DNA of 27,920 nucleotides, from positions 7,149 through 35,068 of the forward strand of contig DJRQ01000007.1 of assembly GCA_002440125.1 (NCBI GenBank), given 5' to 3'. A program made the translations under genes and the position numbers. The stretch is from Caryophanales bacterium UBA6356 (lineage in GTDB: Bacteria; Bacillota_I; Bacilli_A; RFN20; CAG-826). Within the stretch, counting starts at the first letter, position 1. Every line of letters begins with the position of its first letter. The notes below the pieces were generated by a model. That model did not search any database and was not told the origin of the DNA. It was given only the letters and a program-made list of their open reading frames with translations. Below, in pieces: positions 1-6,338 of this stretch.

Positions 1-923
1 TAAGAAATGGCACGTCCCTCTTCGTCTTCTTTGATGTAATAGATGTATTCGTTATTCGTGCCATCCGGATCGTTGACCGAATGCACGCTCATGGTGTCTT
101 TGTTGCAAGAGAAGTCAATGTGAGCCACTCTCTTTCTTTCGTTATTCTGAACGAGATAGATGTCGGTCTCTGAAGTGTTATCGACATCGAAAAGAGTGCT
201 TGCCTCTTCTTTTGTGAGCGCTTTGCCTGTGCTTTCCCAGGAGAAATTCGATACCAACTTATCGAGTTTGGCATCCTTCGTGTTTCCGATGTGTGAGATG
301 ATGCCATTGGTTAACGAGGAACCGTCGCTGGCGAAAATCTCGAAATTAAGGGAAGTGTTTCCTTCTCCGAACCAGAAAGTGGCTTTCGAGGTGCTCGAGA
401 TACCATAGAAGCTATTGAAAGAAGAGAGAACGCTTGGGGCCTCGGTAGTATAAATGTGGCCGTCTTCCGCTAAAGAAGAGGGAGTCAAATCTATGCTGGC
501 GTCCTTGAAATAGTTAAAATCGTCAAAATTTATTTCGTAACGGTTCCCATAGGCATCCATGCGATAGGCCATGCTGGACACGTAGGGATCTCCATTTTCG
601 AGATACTGCACTTTGTAGGCAAGGTTTCTCGCTTCGCCCTTATGCACGGGGAGATTGACGTAGGTAATGCCATAATCGAGGCTTCGATAAAAATGTTGGC
701 TTATCTCGGTGGTCGAAGCATCGTATTCGTTATAGAGGGTAAACTCCGACAATTCACCTAGTTTTTGGATGGTTTCGATGAGTCCTTCCTTGCTATCGGT
801 TCCGCTAAAATCGGAAGCCGTGTCCGTATTGCTTTCACTTGTCGAAGGTTCTTCGGAAGCGCAAGATCCTAGTGTTGCCAAGAGTAAGCCAGAAAGAACG
901 AATGGTATGCATTTCTTTTTCAT
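1..923 (-). CDS. Putative exported lipoprotein, 3' end beyond window
   Basis: This frame stays open from an ATG to the window edge (about 307 codons), so the C-terminus is missing. The protein begins MKKKCIPFVLSGLLLATLGSC: a short basic N-terminus, a hydrophobic core and a lipobox-like LGSC, with the lipidated Cys at about residue 21. A Ser/Thr/Glu/Asp-rich linker follows, as is usual for tethered lipoproteins of Gram-positive bacteria. The remainder is polar and rich in Tyr, Asp and Ser, with no motif I recognise, so its function is unknown. A GAGG about 9 nt before the ATG can serve as ribosome binding site. The gene is divergent from the next lipoprotein gene and has its own promoter with a palindrome at the predicted transcription start. 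It is not a shadow: no opposing frame is open over the same length. Confidence 0.8.
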   Translation of the reverse strand, partial: MKKKCIPFVLSGLLLATLGSCASEEPSTSESNTDTASDFSGTDSKEGLIETIQKLGELSEFTLYNEYDASTTEISQHFYRSLDYGITYVNLPVHKGEARNLAYKVQYLENGDPYVSSMAYRMDAYGNRYEINFDDFNYFKDASIDLTPSSLAEDGHIYTTEAPSVLSSFNSFYGISSTSKATFWFGEGNTSLNFEIFASDGSSLTNGIISHIGNTKDAKLDKLVSNFSWESTGKALTKEEASTLFDVDNTSETDIYLVQNNERKRVAHIDFSCNKDTMSVHSVNDPDGTNNEYIYYIKEDEEGRAIS

Positions 924-945
924 TTGATTATGCCTCAAAACATTA

Positions 946-966
946 TCATCCCTTTAAAGGGGATGA
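946..966. promoter_or_regulatory. Palindrome over the predicted transcription start
   Basis: TCATCCC (946-952) and GGGATGA (960-966) are perfect 7-bp inverted arms around TTTAAAG. The palindrome lies just downstream of the TATAAT and covers the predicted start site. It may be a repressor operator or a 5' stem-loop in the mRNA. No regulator can be named. Confidence 0.45.
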
Positions 967-970
967 ACTC

Positions 971-998
971 ATTATAAATGGGAAAGGACCATAGACAA
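971..998 (-). promoter_or_regulatory. Sigma-A-type promoter of the partial lipoprotein gene
   Basis: On the minus strand, TTGTCT (993-998) lies 16 bp before a perfect TATAAT (971-976). Transcription would start near 964, about 40 nt before the start codon. Confidence 0.6.
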
Positions 999-1101
999 TA
1001 TGAAAGGAAGAACTTAAAGTAAAAACATTGTGAAGAAAAAGTAAATAATAAAATAATCAAATGTTGATAAAAATAAGAGAAGGAATAGAGAAAGGAGAAA
1101 T

Positions 1102-1121
1102 AGCTTCTAAAGAAGCTTTTT
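1102..1121 (+). other. Small hairpin with T-run in the divergent intergenic region
   Basis: AGCTTC (1102-1107) and GAAGCT (1112-1117) flank a TAAA loop and run into five T's (1117-1121). It resembles a short intrinsic terminator on the plus strand. It lies upstream of the likely promoter of the next gene, so it could stop stray transcripts or attenuate one from further upstream. The rest of this 334-nt gap is A-rich and shows nothing else. Confidence 0.3.
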
Positions 1122-1196
1122 CCAATTGTTTTCTAGGAACAACGAAAGAATGCATTTTAATTCAATGATAAAATTCACAAATGGCTTTTTAACTTA

Positions 1197-1224
1197 TTGA
1201 AATTTTATTTTCCTCGCCCATACT
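1197..1224 (+). promoter_or_regulatory. Probable promoter of the collagen-like lipoprotein gene
   Basis: TTGAAA (1197-1202), a 16-bp spacer and CATACT (1219-1224) fit a sigma-A promoter. A strong GGGAGGA site (1244-1250) follows, 7 nt before the ATG. Confidence 0.45.
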
Positions 1225-1257
1225 AGTTTCGATTTCCAAATAAGGGAGGAAAATCAA

Positions 1258-3108
1258 ATGAAAATGAAGGTCGGTATTTGCTTGGTTTTGAGTTTCTTGA
1301 CATTGGCGGGGTGCTCCTCGAATGCTGATTCCAGCGTTTCGGTTGAACCGATTGTCGGAGAAAAAGGAGAAGATGGCAAAAGCGTTTTGACTGGGAAAGG
1401 CGCGCCCACGGATTCGTTAGGAACCGATGGGGACAGCTATATTGATTTAGATACGTACGACTTCTATTCCAAGAAAGAAGGCGCTTGGACGAAGGTTGGC
1501 AACATCAAAGGAAAAGATGGAGAGGATGGCGTAGACGGCCTTGATGGCGCCCCTGGGAAAGATGGCACCAATGGCGCGAGCGTCCTTTCGGGGGAAGGAG
1601 CGCCTAATGAAGATCTTGGATCCAATGGCGATTTCTATCTCGACACGACCACCTATGATTTCTATAAGAAAGTGGAAGCGGCTTGGGAAAAGGTTGGCAA
1701 CATCAAGGGCGAGCAAGGTGAAGAAGGCGAACCTGGGACGACTTACTATGCAAATACTTTCTTGCCCGGAACGGGTGGCTATCTCTATAGCGACAAAGGA
1801 AGCTATGCTAGTGGCGAGACGGTGAAAATCGGTAGCGTTTCGCAAAGCGGCTACGATTTGAAAGGCATCGAGGTCATCAAGGATGGCGTTCCTTTCTTCT
1901 ATGCCGAGGAGACGGGTTTGTCTGAGCTTCTCGCCAATGGCATCGTCATCAAAGAGAACGGTTTTGTCTTTAGACCCGTCTATGCCAAGAAGGATGCATC
2001 TTTTGAAGTTACAACCGACGCCGGTCTTTTGAATTTGGGCGCACAGGGAGATGGCGTCTATAATTTGACCCAATCCACTTATGGGACCGCAGAAAAAGGC
2101 GTGAAACTTAGTGGGAGCGGGTCGTTTGTCGATGTGGTCGGGGAAAAAGGCGCTGACAATAAGCCAGCTACGACCATCTACGTTTCTGGAAAATCATCCA
2201 TCGCGGCTTCGGGCATCCTTAGCTTCGAAAATGTCAATGTCGTCTTGGCCGCTGATTATACAGACGATGGCGCCATTTTCGATTTTGAGGCAGCGTTTGT
2301 GAAATTCAAAAACTGCACTATAACAATCGACAAGAAGGTGGATACCGCTTTGTCCTTTGGGACTGGTAATTTCGCCATCGTCGATTCGTCCATTACCGCA
2401 TCAAAGCAAACAGAGGAAGCGAACAAAACGCTTTCGAACCTCAAGACGGCCGTCTTATTCGGCGATTCCGAAAGCCATAAGTTGGCCAACGCTTTGGTCG
2501 ATAACTTCACAGTCAACGATGTTCAAGGCACAAGTTATGGCGACTATAAAGGATCTGTTTTCAAGTCTTATTGGGATACCGTCGGTTTCTCTTTCAACAT
2601 CAAGAATTCGACCTTTGGCACCGATGCGACGCCGATTGCCGAAGTTTGGAGCCACTTCCGGAGGAAAGACGCTTTCGGATCTGGGGTGCTTAGGAAGGAC
2701 CTTTATCTCAAATACAAAAAGACTTCCCTTCTCGAGATTGATTCATCAAAATTCTATAGTTCCTTGTCGACAGAATATGCCGATGACTATTACGAACCGA
2801 GTCCGGCTTTGATCACATTCCGGCTGATGGAAGATGAAAGCGATACCGATTATTACGATAGACGTGTCTTTGCCGATGTTCTTATCGATGTCAATAACGC
2901 TACTTTCAATGGGACAAATATTGCTGCCGATAAAGTCGCCTATGGGAAGAGTGAATCTGTTCCTCTTGTCACAATTTATTCATATGACGAAAGCGAAAGC
3001 TCTTGGTTTGGCCAAAATAAGGCGAACAACTATCAGACAATCGCGCCTTATGGCCGTGTCGATGGGACAGATGCTGATGTGGTTCGCAACCCAAACTATC
3101 CTTACTAA
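1258..3108 (+). CDS. Lipoprotein with collagen-like Gly-X-Y segments and beta-helix-like body
   Basis: The 616-residue protein starts behind a strong GGGAGGA site. The signal peptide ends in a textbook lipobox LAGC with the lipidated Cys at residue 19. Residues 34-160 alternate short Gly-X-Y runs (34-40, 85-106, 151-160) with two copies of a unit at 42-85 and 108-151. Each unit reads SVL-G-GAP---LG--GD-Y-D--TYDFY-K---W-KVGNIKG. This combination is common in surface and tail-fibre-like proteins of Bacillota. From about residue 240 onward come short beta-rich repeats with Asn/Ser/Thr turns (for example around FENVNVVL and VKFKNCTITI), which look like a right-handed parallel beta-helix. I see no catalytic residues and infer an adhesin or polysaccharide-binding role. 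A strong terminator follows, so the gene is probably monocistronic. Confidence 0.85.
   Translation: MKMKVGICLVLSFLTLAGCSSNADSSVSVEPIVGEKGEDGKSVLTGKGAPTDSLGTDGDSYIDLDTYDFYSKKEGAWTKVGNIKGKDGEDGVDGLDGAPGKDGTNGASVLSGEGAPNEDLGSNGDFYLDTTTYDFYKKVEAAWEKVGNIKGEQGEEGEPGTTYYANTFLPGTGGYLYSDKGSYASGETVKIGSVSQSGYDLKGIEVIKDGVPFFYAEETGLSELLANGIVIKENGFVFRPVYAKKDASFEVTTDAGLLNLGAQGDGVYNLTQSTYGTAEKGVKLSGSGSFVDVVGEKGADNKPATTIYVSGKSSIAASGILSFENVNVVLAADYTDDGAIFDFEAAFVKFKNCTITIDKKVDTALSFGTGNFAIVDSSITASKQTEEANKTLSNLKTAVLFGDSESHKLANALVDNFTVNDVQGTSYGDYKGSVFKSYWDTVGFSFNIKNSTFGTDATPIAEVWSHFRRKDAFGSGVLRKDLYLKYKKTSLLEIDSSKFYSSLSTEYADDYYEPSPALITFRLMEDESDTDYYDRRVFADVLIDVNNATFNGTNIAADKVAYGKSESVPLVTIYSYDESESSWFGQNKANNYQTIAPYGRVDGTDADVVRNPNYPY
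1381..1710 (+). repeat. Two-copy 66-residue (198-bp) tandem repeat inside the lipoprotein gene
   Basis: Codons 42-85 and 108-151 repeat the same protein unit with a 66-codon period, separated by a Gly-X-Y run. The DNA is diverged but clearly related: the stretch encoding KVGNIKG is nearly identical in both copies. This suggests an old duplication kept by selection. Confidence 0.8.
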
Positions 3109-3127
3109 ACGGTATTGATGTTTCTTT

Positions 3128-3170
3128 AGGAAGCCTTGCTACAATATTCGGGCAAGGCTTCCTTTCTTTC
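3128..3170 (+). terminator. Rho-independent terminator of the collagen-like lipoprotein gene
   Basis: AGGAAGCCTTGC (3128-3139) and GCAAGGCTTCCT (3152-3163) form a perfect 12-bp stem with a 12-nt loop, followed by TTCTTTCTT. The stem starts 20 nt after the stop codon. Confidence 0.85.
3137..3145 (+). promoter_or_regulatory. Extended -10 promoter inside the terminator loop
   Basis: TGCTACAAT (3137-3145) matches TGnTATAAT with one change. A TTGATG at 3115-3120 could be a poor -35 with a long 19-bp spacer. It would start the metalloprotease mRNA near 3152, about 35 nt before its ATG. Confidence 0.4.
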
Positions 3171-3186
3171 TTGCTAGAGGTCATCT

Positions 3187-5343
3187 ATGAAAAAATGTTT
3201 TTATTTAGCCATTAGCATCTTGATGCTTCTTTCTTCTTGTGGCGGAGAGGGAGGAAGGGATCTGAAAAGCTTCGTTTTGGATGTTCCAAAAGCAACTTTC
3301 TTTCAGTATGACAAAGTCGATTACTCTGCGTTTAAAGTGAGTGATGCTGCTGATAATCAAGTCTCTGATTTCGAAATTTATCTCGACAGTAGCTTGCTTA
3401 AGGACAAGGAGTCTCGTTGGCTTAGCTTTGGCAAAAGCGTTTTGACTTTCAAAATCGATGGAATCGCTTTTGCTACTTGCGAAATTAGCGTCAGCAAATC
3501 AAGCGAGTTTAAGGAATCGTTAGAAGTCGTTTCCTACCCATCCAAATCGACTTATGGAAAGGGTGATATTCTCGATTTAGAGGGACTAAAACTGGAGCAC
3601 CATCTTTCCTATACTCGAAGCGACAAGGAGAAGGTCCAGGACGATTTCGAGACGAGCGATTATACGGTTTCCGTCGATGGGAACGATGGCAATGGATATC
3701 GCTTCGAAGAAGAGGGTTATGCTATAAAATACGCTATCGCGACCACAAAGGATATCTTTGGGGCTGATTTATCTATCTCCTTTCCTCTTTATCAGAGCGC
3801 TTCTTCGAAATCTTTTGAAACCAAAAAAATCATTGATTCCGAGGAGAAATACGAATGGAGCGAGGAAGGGGAGAAGATGAAAGTGCGCTTTTCTCGTTCT
3901 AATAAAGCGGAAGGGAAGAGCTTTTACGCGCCCGAAGAGGTCAATCTTGACTACAACCTCAATTCGTTTATGGACCATAACGCGATTGGATTATACCAAA
4001 CTCCTTCCATCGGTGAGGTTCCTCTTCTTGTTGTGCCAGTCGTCCTTAATGGGTTCGAAAGCGCTGCGACTCCCGAAAACCATCTGAAAATCGAAAAGGC
4101 TTTTTTTAGCAAAACCGGGAGTGAAACCGATTCTCCTATCGGCTCCTTAAGCTCCTATTATTACTATTCCTCTTTTCATAAGCTTCGCTTCGTTGGGGAG
4201 GTTACTCCTTATTTCAATCCGACCAAAGAGGGGTATATGGGTTATTCAAACCCACGTTCATTCAGCTTAAATACGCCAGCTTCTTTGGCGATGGACGCTT
4301 TGAAATGGGCCAAAGAGACGCTTCAAATGGATTTGGATTCCTATGATAGCGATAACGATGGCTTTATCGATGGTCTTTGGCTTATTTACATCGAGGATAT
4401 TCAAAACGAATTGACTGGGAATTACACGGCTTTTTGGCCTTTTACGACCGCTGGAAACGAGATTCCTGGCACGAAAAGCAATCCATCTTTAAACGTCTTT
4501 TCATGGGCGGGATCTTCTCACCTTTACGGGAGTAAGGCCTCCCAGGAGCATCTATCCGATTATGGTTATGATACGAACGTTTTGTGCCATGAGACGGGGC
4601 ATCTTCTCGGTTTGACTGATTATTATTCCTACGAGCCGACGACCTCCTTGGATTCCTGGTATTCGCCTTTAGGTGGCTATGACATGATGGATTTGGATTT
4701 TGGCGATCACAATCCCTATTCTAAGATGCTTTTGGGATGGATTAAGCCTTACGTTGTGCTTGGAGATTGCGAAATAGAGATCGAAAGCTGTCAAAAGGAA
4801 AATAGTTTTTTCCTCCTTCCCTATGATGGGAAAACTTACGAGAAGGACGAATTTGGCCGGATAAGGATCAACCCTTTCGATGAATATCTTTTGCTCGATT
4901 ATTACACCTATGAAAACCTTTATAAGGAAACGATTACAGGGCGTGGAAGAACTCTTTCTTTTCCGAAGGAGAAAGGAGGGCGGCTTTATCACGTCGATGC
5001 CAGGGTCGTTTCGGAGAGCAAGGGCGGTTCGTTATCGCTATTGGAGAATCCGGATTCCCTTTTGAATGAAAGAGGTTCTTATTTCCGAGCGATTAGCAAC
5101 ACGCAAAGCGGTTCTCGCGCTGAAAGCGCTTATCAAATTCCCCACTTGCAAGACCGTTTTGATGAGATTCGTCTTATCAGTTCGGATAAAACGCCTATGA
5201 ATGGTCTTAAAGACTTCACAAGCGACGTCCTTTTCGGCGCCGGGAAGAGCTTCTCTTTAGAAGAGTATTCCGATCAGTTCGTAAACGCCTCTTTCGATAG
5301 TAAAAACGAATTTTCTTTGCAGTTTTCAATTATTTCTTGTTGA
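3187..5343 (+). CDS. Lipoprotein metalloprotease of the M6 (immune inhibitor A-like) type
   Basis: This 718-residue exported lipoprotein has a lipobox ending LLSSC, with the lipidated Cys at residue 18. An AGAGG lies 6 nt before the ATG. The N-terminal ~250 residues are beta-rich and resemble Ig-like segments. The catalytic part carries HETGH (468-472) within HExxHxxGxxD, whose Asp is residue 478, followed by YY. GGYDMMD at 496-502 fits the Met-turn/downstream signature of M6 peptidases. A DxDxDGxxD calcium-loop-like motif (387-395) lies before the active site, as in many M6 enzymes. The family is secreted zinc endopeptidases; here the protease should be tethered to the outer face of the membrane. 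The native substrate is unknown. It follows a terminator, so it probably uses its own promoter. Confidence 0.88.
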   Translation: MKKCFYLAISILMLLSSCGGEGGRDLKSFVLDVPKATFFQYDKVDYSAFKVSDAADNQVSDFEIYLDSSLLKDKESRWLSFGKSVLTFKIDGIAFATCEISVSKSSEFKESLEVVSYPSKSTYGKGDILDLEGLKLEHHLSYTRSDKEKVQDDFETSDYTVSVDGNDGNGYRFEEEGYAIKYAIATTKDIFGADLSISFPLYQSASSKSFETKKIIDSEEKYEWSEEGEKMKVRFSRSNKAEGKSFYAPEEVNLDYNLNSFMDHNAIGLYQTPSIGEVPLLVVPVVLNGFESAATPENHLKIEKAFFSKTGSETDSPIGSLSSYYYYSSFHKLRFVGEVTPYFNPTKEGYMGYSNPRSFSLNTPASLAMDALKWAKETLQMDLDSYDSDNDGFIDGLWLIYIEDIQNELTGNYTAFWPFTTAGNEIPGTKSNPSLNVFSWAGSSHLYGSKASQEHLSDYGYDTNVLCHETGHLLGLTDYYSYEPTTSLDSWYSPLGGYDMMDLDFGDHNPYSKMLLGWIKPYVVLGDCEIEIESCQKENSFFLLPYDGKTYEKDEFGRIRINPFDEYLLLDYYTYENLYKETITGRGRTLSFPKEKGGRLYHVDARVVSESKGGSLSLLENPDSLLNERGSYFRAISNTQSGSRAESAYQIPHLQDRFDEIRLISSDKTPMNGLKDFTSDVLFGAGKSFSLEEYSDQFVNASFDSKNEFSLQFSIISC

Positions 5344-5358
5344 TAAAGGAATAAAGAA

Positions 5359-5424
5359 TCGTCTCTTCCGTTTGAATGAAGCGCGAGTTTTTTGATGGTT
5401 TTTTATCCTTGGAGACGACCTTTT
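5359..5424 (+). terminator. Possible weak terminator after the metalloprotease gene
   Basis: TCGTCTC (5359-5365) and GAGACGA (5412-5418) can form a 7-bp stem, followed by CC and four T's. The loop is about 46 nt, which is long, so this is only a possibility. Confidence 0.25.
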
Positions 5425-5471
5425 CTCTAAGCGAATAATAGAAGGGCTGGAATTTAAGCGAAACGAGCTCG

Positions 5472-5488
5472 CTATAACTAGGTTATAG
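5472..5488. repeat. Perfect 7-bp inverted repeat, operator-like
   Basis: CTATAAC (5472-5478), TAG, GTTATAG (5482-5488). It has no T-run and sits between two converging genes, so it is more like a protein-binding site or cruciform than a terminator. The rest of the 5344-5609 gap holds only the two hairpins listed on either side. Confidence 0.35.
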
Positions 5489-5533
5489 AATCGATGGAGG
5501 GTTTTTTGGTTGGATTGGTTTTTATGGAAAAGT

Positions 5534-5568
5534 AAAAAAGAGCTCAACGCTAAAAATGATTTAGCGTT
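5534..5568 (-). terminator. Intrinsic terminator for the small coiled-coil protein gene
   Basis: On the minus strand AACGCTAAA and TTTAGCGTT (5560-5568 and 5546-5554) form a perfect 9-bp stem with a 5-nt loop. GAGCTC and then six T's (5534-5539) follow. It lies about 40 nt past the stop codon of the -1 frame (5610), which supports that frame being the real 3' end. Confidence 0.6.
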
Positions 5569-5609
5569 CGGCGCTTATGTTTCTACACGAGCCTATATTT
5601 TCCTTTAGG

Positions 5610-5935
5610 TCAAAAGAACACTATGAGCATCCAGATAATCATCGCGACGATGAATGCGAGGCCAATTGCCAAAACGATCCAGAGAATTTTTTCTCTTTTT
5701 CTCTTTGGACTTCGATTTGAGCGGCCTTTCTTCGATATTCTCCAAGATAATATTTGCTTAGAGCCTCATTCTTTTTTCTTTCGTTTTCGTTTTCGGCGTT
5801 TTCGGCAAGAATCTTGTATTCTCCCGCTTTATGGCGCAACTCGTCTAAACTGGCATTTTGCTTATTTTTCTCGGCGTTTTTCTGATTTTGCGCGATGCTT
5901 GCTAACCATATCCAATCCCAATCTCCATTATCCAT
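5610..5935 (-). CDS. Small coiled-coil protein with C-terminal membrane anchor, -1 frameshift at an A6 run
   Basis: A near-perfect GGGAGG site lies 6 nt before the ATG at 5935. It abuts an upstream ATG at 5941, which is therefore unlikely to be used. The first 83 residues start MDNGDWDWIWLASIAQ and continue as a charged Lys/Glu/Ala-rich helix, probably a coiled coil. In the starting frame the protein then runs into a poor Ser/His tail and stops at 5639. After the A6 run (5692-5687 on the minus strand), the -1 frame instead reads about 25 hydrophobic residues (ILWIVLAIGLAFIVAMIIWM, then LIVFF) and stops at 5610, just before a terminator. That is an obvious membrane anchor, giving about 108 residues. 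Causes could be programmed or transcriptional slippage, a real mutation or an assembly error. The function is unknown. The gene is divergent from the helicase gene. Confidence 0.6.
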
Positions 5936-6022
5936 TTTCATCCTCCCTTAACGGTATTCGTGACGTGAATTCGCTTTTTCTTTGGTCGTGTCTTTCTTTG
6001 CCGGTAATTTTCTTGCGTTTAT

Positions 6023-6028
6023 ATTATA
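6023..6028 (-). promoter_or_regulatory. -10 box upstream of the small coiled-coil protein gene
   Basis: A perfect TATAAT on the minus strand, about 90 nt before the start codon. I see no convincing -35 box. Confidence 0.3.
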
Positions 6029-6185
6029 CATTCAAAAAGAGCCGAATATAGTGCTTTGAAAACAAAATGTAAAAGATAATTTGAATCGGTTGATTTTTAA
6101 AACAACCAGGCGGCCTCCCCCTAAAGATCCCTTAACTCACGCGATGTTTTTAATTTCCTTTTTCGTTTCTTGATGCATTGGGGGA

Positions 6186-6208
6186 AGCGCTCTCCATAAA
6201 AGAGCGTT
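6186..6208. repeat. 8-bp hairpin in the 5936-6338 intergenic region
   Basis: CGCTCT (6188-6193) pairs with AGAGCG (6201-6206), extended by a G-T and an A-T pair. No T-run follows on either strand, so it is not a typical terminator. The gap of about 400 nt otherwise shows only the two -10 boxes listed and no supported gene. Confidence 0.3.
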
Positions 6209-6321
6209 CAAGATTAGAAAAAAGCTAAATAAAAGCTTTTCCAATGCCATTATTCGGCCTTCGACGTCTTTTAGTGATTTCTCTGAAAGTTTTCCTTGAG
6301 TGCTGGTTTGTTTCCGTTTTG

Positions 6322-6330
6322 TGCTATATT
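6322..6330 (+). promoter_or_regulatory. Extended -10 box 8 nt before the helicase start codon
   Basis: TGCTATATT fits TGnTATAAT with one change. Transcription would begin 1-2 nt before the ATG at 6339, predicting an essentially leaderless mRNA. There is no Shine-Dalgarno sequence. Confidence 0.45.
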
Positions 6331-6338
6331 TAGTTTCG

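Noticed and set aside
1447..2073. 208-codon minus-strand open frame within the collagen-like lipoprotein gene
   Set aside because: The repeat structure, lipobox and strong ribosome site are on the plus strand; the long antisense frame follows from codon bias in the repeats.
5472..5488. CTATAAC/GTTATAG hairpin as a terminator
   Set aside because: An A/T-rich stem with a 3-nt loop and no T-run on either strand.
5623..6051. 142-codon plus-strand open frame opposite the small coiled-coil gene
   Set aside because: Rich in Phe and Arg as expected of an antisense shadow, with no ribosome site. The minus strand has a perfect GGGAGG and coherent coiled-coil and membrane-helix composition.
6300..6338. 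Upstream GTG starts for the helicase
   Set aside because: They lie in or before the extended -10 box, lack ribosome sites and add a hydrophobic leader that is not helicase-like.
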